From positions 4,398,001 to 4,462,000 of the forward strand of contig JALIRH010000030.1 in NCBI GenBank assembly GCA_023055505.1: 64,000 bases of DNA, given 5' to 3'. This document shows positions 59,336 through 64,000 of the stretch, one piece after another. Numbering within the stretch: position 1 is the stretch's first letter; each line of letters starts with the position of its first letter. A program made the translations under genes and the position numbers. This stretch comes from Callipepla californica brunnescens. Lineage: Eukaryota > Chordata > Aves > Galliformes > Odontophoridae. A model generated the notes under the pieces. The model had not been told where the DNA came from and did not search any database. It saw nothing but the letters and a program-made list of their open reading frames with translations.

Positions 59336-60360
59336 GGACAGGGGCTGTGTTTTCTTAGCAATTGGGATTAATACATTAGTTCAAGAACCGATATATTAGT
59401 TTAGCAAAAAGAATGCATATAAGATACATCCAAAGCTTTCCATTTCAGCTTTTGTGGGTGAACAGTCTTGTTTTCCCTCAGTAATTCTGCAAAGGGAACA
59501 TAACTGAATTGTATTTTCTGCCTCAATGGTTTTGCTTCACTAGAAGCAAGAAAAGTTCCCCCATTTTGTTTGGAGGAAATTGGTTATGACTCTCCCGGGA
59601 CGAATTTGGTGTACAACCATGACTTGAGGGATTTGGCAGACTCCATTACCTAGCAATGTGAGGAGGGACAATTGTCCATGGTAAAGTGTATTAGATGGAA
59701 GTGTATTTAGATGAAAGTGTATTCAGACTGTTGTGATGGTTGCAGTTTGCACCAGCCAAGATAGATGAAGACTGGAAAGAGAAACAATTGTGTCTCCACC
59801 CCCTCCCTCCCTGAGCCTCTCTTATTTTTTCATCATCCCTCTTTCAGTTCCCTGCACTATGATCAACACCAATTATTTCCTGTCTCTACTCCTTGTCCTT
59901 TCTTCCCTTTGCTTTCTCCATTTCCTCTCTGTTCCCTCCTGTGCCTTCCTTGGCTTTTGCCTTTCCCTAGCCTCCCTCTCTTTTTTTTTTTTTCCCCAAA
60001 GTTTCATCATTAAAAATGGCTCAGCACGCTTTGGTCTTCCACACACCTGTCCTGTCTACGAAAGACCCCATTCTGCAATTTTTTTTTTCCCTCTAATTGC
60101 TCCAACCGGTCTCAACTAATTATGGACACTGATGCCCCTGGTAAAAACAAAAACCAAATTTCAGTCTCCTCTCCAGTTCCAGAGGCTTCCAATGCTAACA
60201 CTGGGATATTGGGTTTCCTATATCTCAGCAGACAAGGACATTCTTGCTTCCAATGTGTTCCTGCCCAACCACCAGTTAACACAGCATTTCAGAACAAGAG
60301 TTTGCAGTGACTCTGCCCCAGGATCTTTCTCTGAGCGCTCTGGGAACCGCCCAGGGAGGG
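59336..60360. repeat. Partial palindrome centre next to gene E
   Basis: Matches 32640-33565 in the same orientation: arm end, spacer (59817-60345) and the first 15 bp of the opposite arm, CCGCCCAGGGAGGGA. The second arm is then missing, replaced by retroelement sequence from 60361. The spacer has the empty target of the 9862 LTR near 60205. Confidence 0.7.
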
Positions 60361-61194
60361 ATCTTTTTTGACTTTTGCATGTTCCTCTCAGTAAACATGA
60401 TCTGAGTATTTGCATTTGTTTGACTCCCACTGTTCATTTGGGATACTGTACCCCCTGTCTTTCTCCGTGTAGATCTTTCTGCATATTGAGAAATGAGCGA
60501 CAGTGTAGTCAGAATGAAAGGTGAAGATGTGTTATTTGACCTTTTAGAAAAGCATGGTGCCAGACCCTCGTTAACAGGGGTAGACTGGGCACGGCAAACC
60601 TGCAGAGTGTTTCAGATTATATTAGTGTTCTGCAAAAGAATGCTCGTACCCAAGCTGGAAAAGGAAAGGCATTTATTTGTGCAGCATTGGGTTCTGCTCT
60701 AGTTGCAGCCATAGAATTCCGTGACCAGCAGAGAACCAAACTAGAGAGTCACTGCAAGAGTTGGTTAAAACTCTACAGAAACAGATAGAGGAACTCAAAA
60801 GGGAATTAGAAAATGAAAAACATAATTCAGCCCTCTTACTAGAGACTCTAAAGGGTAACTGTAAGGATACCAGTGACAGTGTTACCCATAGTTTGCCTCA
60901 AGAAAAAATCTATCCTCTAGAAGAACTGGAAGGAATAAAGGCAAGGCTAGACAAATTAGAGGCCTGTCCAGCTCAAATACGTCCTTTGATAAAAACTGAA
61001 TATACCTTTGATAACAGTGAGGATCTAGACCCTCAAATGAATGTTAAGGAAATTCCCTTTTCAGCCACTGAACTAGCTAAACTGAAAAGAGATTTTAGCC
61101 GTTTTCCAAAAGAATCAGAAACGGAGTTTGTATGGAGAGTTAGCCTCAGTGGTGGAGACCAAATACTGTTAACTGAAAAGGAGGCTGAAGGTTA
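60361..61194 (+). pseudogene. ENS-1-like gag fragment with leader
   Basis: About 130 bp of leader then ATG at 60493 and MSDSVV-MKGEDV. Relative to 37759-39345 there is a roughly 10-bp loss near 60597 and another near 60733, both shifting the frame, after which a 158-codon open piece (60761 on) carries the coiled coil and the start of the capsid-like part. It stops at EAEGYW near 61194, fused to an ERV in opposite orientation. No LTR is present. Confidence 0.8.
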
Positions 61195-61753
61195 TTGGAG
61201 GGGCATTTTTTGTGCGTGGTACCTCCTCTGCTGGTGATGTTCCAAATTTCTTGTCTTCAGGCCAGTCCATGATCACCTCTAACATCCCTGGACGGCTGAG
61301 GTTTCCCATCCGAGCTTGCTGAGTAATCAGCGCAATCCACTTACTCCAAGTGGCATCGGTAGCATGATGGGTGGAGGGAACCTTTCCTTTGAACATCCAG
61401 TTCAGCACTGGCAATCGAGGTGCCAGGAGGAGCTGCATCTCAGTGCCAATTACTTCAGAGGCAGCCCAAACTCCCTCATATGCTGCCAAAATCTCCTTCT
61501 CAGTTGGAGTGTAGCACTCCTCCGAACCCCTGTACGCTCTGCTCCAAAATCCCAGGGGTCGGCCTCAGGTCTCCCCAGAGGCTCTTTGCCACAGACTCCA
61601 AGTGGGACCTTTCTCTCCAGCAGCAGTGTATAGGATGTTCTTTACGTCCTGTCCCATCCGTACTGGCCCCAGAGCAACTGCAAGGGCTATCTCCTGTTTA
61701 ATCTTCTCAAAGGCCTGCTGCTGTTCAGGACCCCATGCAAAATTATTCTTCTT
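61195..61753 (-). pseudogene. ERV RT connection and RNase H start (broken)
   Basis: Continues after the QVT stop. It includes AAYEGVWAASEVIGTE, FKGKVPSTHHATDATWSKW and the stretch before RNase H, ending at TKNAPPITF where the fusion occurs. No catalytic RNase H residues remain. Confidence 0.75.
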
Positions 61754-62968
61754 TCAGGTCACCTGATAGAGGGGGCTTACTATGAGGCTATAGTTTGGGA
61801 CATGCATCCTCCAAAAGCCTACTACACCAAGAAAAGACTGTGTCTCCTTTTTGCTTGTTGGTGGTGACATGCTGGTGATTTTGTCAACCACATCTCCTGG
61901 GATGTTACGACACCCATCTTGCCATTTTACTCCTAGGAAATGAATTACTTGGGCAGGTCCCTTCACTTTGTTTCGTTTGATAGCAAAACCAGCACCCAGA
62001 AGAATCTGGATTATTTGCTCTCCTTTTTTAAAAACTTCTTCTGCTGTATCACCCCACACAACAATGTCATCAATATATTGGAGGTGCTTAGGTGCCCCAC
62101 CCTGTTCCAGTGTGGTCTGAATCAACCCATGGCAAATGGCTGGGCTGTGTTTCCACCCCTGGGGCAAACGGTTCCAGGTGTACTGAACGCCCCTCCACGT
62201 GAAAGCAAACTGTGGTCTGCACTCTGTGGCCAAAGGAATAGAGAAGAATGCATTGGAAATGTCAATGGTAGCATACCACTTGGCTGCTTTTGACTCCAGT
62301 TCATATTGCAGCTCCAACATATCTGGCACAGCAGCACTCAGTGGGGGCGTGACTTCATTCAGACCACGGTAATCTACCGTCAGCCTCCATTCTCCATTGG
62401 ACTTTCGTACCGGCCATATGGGGCTGTTAAACGGTGAGTGGGTTTTGCGGATCACTCCCTGGCTCTCTAACTGATGGATCGAATTATGAACGGGGAGCAA
62501 GGAATCCCTGTTGGTGCGGTATTGCCGTCTGTGTACTGTTTTTGTCGCAATTGGTACCTGCTGCTCTTTTACTTTCAGTACCCCCACAACAGACGGATCT
62601 TCTGACAGGCCGGGTAAAATAGACAGCTGCTGAATGCTGTCTGCATCTACAGCAGCTATTCCAAAAGCCCATCGGTATCCCTTGGGATCCTTGAAATGTC
62701 CCCTTCTGAGATAATCAATACCAAGTGTGCATGGAGCCCCCTGTCCAGTCACTATACAATGTTTCTACCAGTCTTTACCGGTGAGGCTTATTTCTGCCTC
62801 CAACAAAGACAATTCCTGAGAGCCCCCAGTCACTCCAGAAATATAAATCAATTCTGTCCCTTTATAACTCGAAGGCATTAGAGTGCACTGTGCACCAGTG
62901 TCCACCAATGCCTTATATTTTTGTGGCTCTGATGTGCCAGGCCATCGAATCCACACAGTCCAATACAC
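61754..62968 (-). pseudogene. ERV protease and reverse transcriptase
   Basis: Protease (ALVDTGAQCTL) reaches a TAG after GKDW, where the other copy has Gln. From 62752 the frame is open for 332 codons through the end of protease (LGIDYL) and all RT palm blocks: WRLTVDYRGLNEV, WYATIDISNAFFSIPL, LPQGWKHSP, and YIDD. Protease and RT are in one frame here, so the extra T in the 18803-25008 copy is a later lesion. The frame ends at the shared TGA after QVT (61754). Confidence 0.88.
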
Positions 62969-63010
62969 TCTATTATCCCTTTCCCTCCCCTGGCTGAGGG
63001 CAGGGCCCCT

Positions 63011-64000
63011 CTATTGGTTACTTGTGGTGACCAGAGCAATTTCATTGGTGGCTGATCTCTGCTGTAATTCCCTCACCCGTGCTCGTAGTTCAGGGTTGGG
63101 TTTTTTATGCCACTTCTTCATGTCCTCTCCATTTTCTCGTAAGAAGCTCCACATGGACACATGCAACATGAAGTCACTGTTGTCATCTGCTCGAGCAGAG
63201 AGGCGGTTGCCTTTGATGGCTGAGACTTTTATCAGTTTGATCAGTTTCTCCATCAGATTCTTTGGATCATCCCCGTCTTCATCCGGTGTTTCTGATACTG
63301 ACACAGGTCCATCCCTGTTCATCAGTAAGGACAATTCCTCCAGTATCATTTTCAGTATCTTCTTTATGTCACTGACTTCTCCTGCTACCGTTGATACAGC
63401 TGCAATGGAAACGTGTGATGGTGGAAGTTGTTGTTCAAAGTTTTGAAGTGTAGTAACCACTTCATGAAAAGGGAGTCCTCTGTTTCGGCCCTCGAGTATA
63501 TTAAACGTTGCTACCAGTGTACTTGCATACCTTTCTGGTACTGTTTCTGAAAGCTTCCGATATACATCAGCTTTACACCATGCTTTCTCAGGATCACGGT
63601 CCTGGTGTGGATTGTTAGGGACAAAAGTAGGATCGTACAGCATCTCTACTACAGCCATTTCTCTCAAAAATTGGATGCCCTTCTCCACAGTATTCCATCT
63701 TTCCACCTTAGGCTCCAGATCGTCTTTGTAAGGAAATCTCTCCTTTACAGCTACTAGTACTCGTTCCCAGAGGGTAGCAACTCCACTCAGGCATCTACTA
63801 ATCCCTCTGTCGATAGCTGGGTCTTGAGCAATGCTTCCCAGTTGACGGGCTTGGTTGCCATCTAGGGACACGCTGCTGGCACCGTTGTCCCAACACCGCA
63901 GCAACCAGGTGACAATAGGTTCATCTGATTGCCGTACAAACTCCTTTCTTGAACCCTGGATTTCAGTCATCTTTAGGGGCCGACGAATAGTGGTAATGGT
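63011..64000 (-). pseudogene. ERV gag, N-terminus outside window
   Basis: Open from the window edge to TAG at 63011, over 319 codons from MTEIQGSRKEF. It is almost the same length and sequence as gag at 20223-21182, so the body has stayed open in both copies. A helical C-terminal part (MEKLIKLIKVSAIKGNRL, then ELRARVRELQQRSATNE) is visible. The proline-rich N-terminus is beyond the edge. Whether it is translated cannot be told. Confidence 0.8.

Larger units (their letters stand above)
61195..64000 (-). mobile_element. ERV gag-pro-pol, running off the window
   Basis: Minus-strand copy of the 18803-25008 family, from gag at the right window edge down to the start of RNase H, where it is cut by the ENS-like fragment. 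No LTR lies within the window. It shares the gag-ending TAG and the QVT-stop with the other long copy. Confidence 0.88.

Overview
The window looks like nuclear DNA of a galliform bird, most likely chicken. The evidence is CR1 LINEs with the 3' octamer tail typical of birds, an ENS-1/ERNI-like endogenous retroelement (a family known from chicken and its relatives), several env-less endogenous retroviruses (ERVs) of one family, spliced KRAB zinc-finger genes, and no sign of compact prokaryotic gene packing. The species is an inference. The rest rests on reading ORFs, splice sites, repeat ends and target-site duplications (TSDs).

The core is an array of five paralogous KRAB-C2H2 zinc-finger genes in strictly alternating orientation: A (4517-5938, minus), B (13255-14951, plus), C (27438-29305, minus), D (43092-45020, plus) and E (54919-56945, minus). 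Each keeps the same plan. There is a CpG-rich block with a conserved splice donor (probable first exon), a roughly 1.8-2 kb first intron, an 82-bp exon with the start codon, a 127-bp KRAB-A exon, a 111-bp KRAB-B-like exon and a terminal finger exon. D (395 aa, 7 fingers) and E (423 aa, 8 fingers) are open throughout. A lost most of the KRAB-B exon but could splice in phase. B has a 4-bp insertion that also makes a splice donor, two finger ligand substitutions and a frameshift. C has a stop inside finger 2. All copies end at a stop that replaces the linker tyrosine of a further finger, and remnants of extra fingers lie beyond it.

A/B and C/D form two large imperfect palindromes. The A/B arms are about 905-9715 and 10783-17095. 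The C/D arms are about 22440-33044 and 33566-49996. The same spacer sits at both centres, in opposite orientation. E opens what may be a third palindrome, cut off at 60360 by retroelement sequence.

Retroelements fill the rest. An env-less ERV family (gag-pro-pol, ERV-L-like by layout) is present as a long but mosaic provirus (18803-25008), as truncated copies (236-905, 17862-18798, 47469-49996, 61195-64000) and as two solo LTRs with clean 5-bp TSDs (9862-10396, 31600-32174). A second, younger family gives a complete ENS-1-like element (35479-40833). It has paired LTRs, TSD TACCT, a primer site matching tRNA-Ser, an intact 528-codon gag-like ORF, an env transmembrane remnant and no pol. CR1 pieces lie at 1075-1240, 1765-2815, 16755-16925, 49997-51266 and 52096-52930.

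The insertions date parts of the array. Both solo LTRs and the ENS-like element are missing from the matching sites of the other gene copies, so they came after the gene duplications. The ERV at 22440-25008 and its mirror at 47469-49996 share flanks and stops, so they were copied with the C/D palindrome. KRAB zinc-finger proteins commonly repress retroelements, so a repressor array interleaved with its likely targets is a natural reading, but nothing in the sequence proves which element any copy binds.
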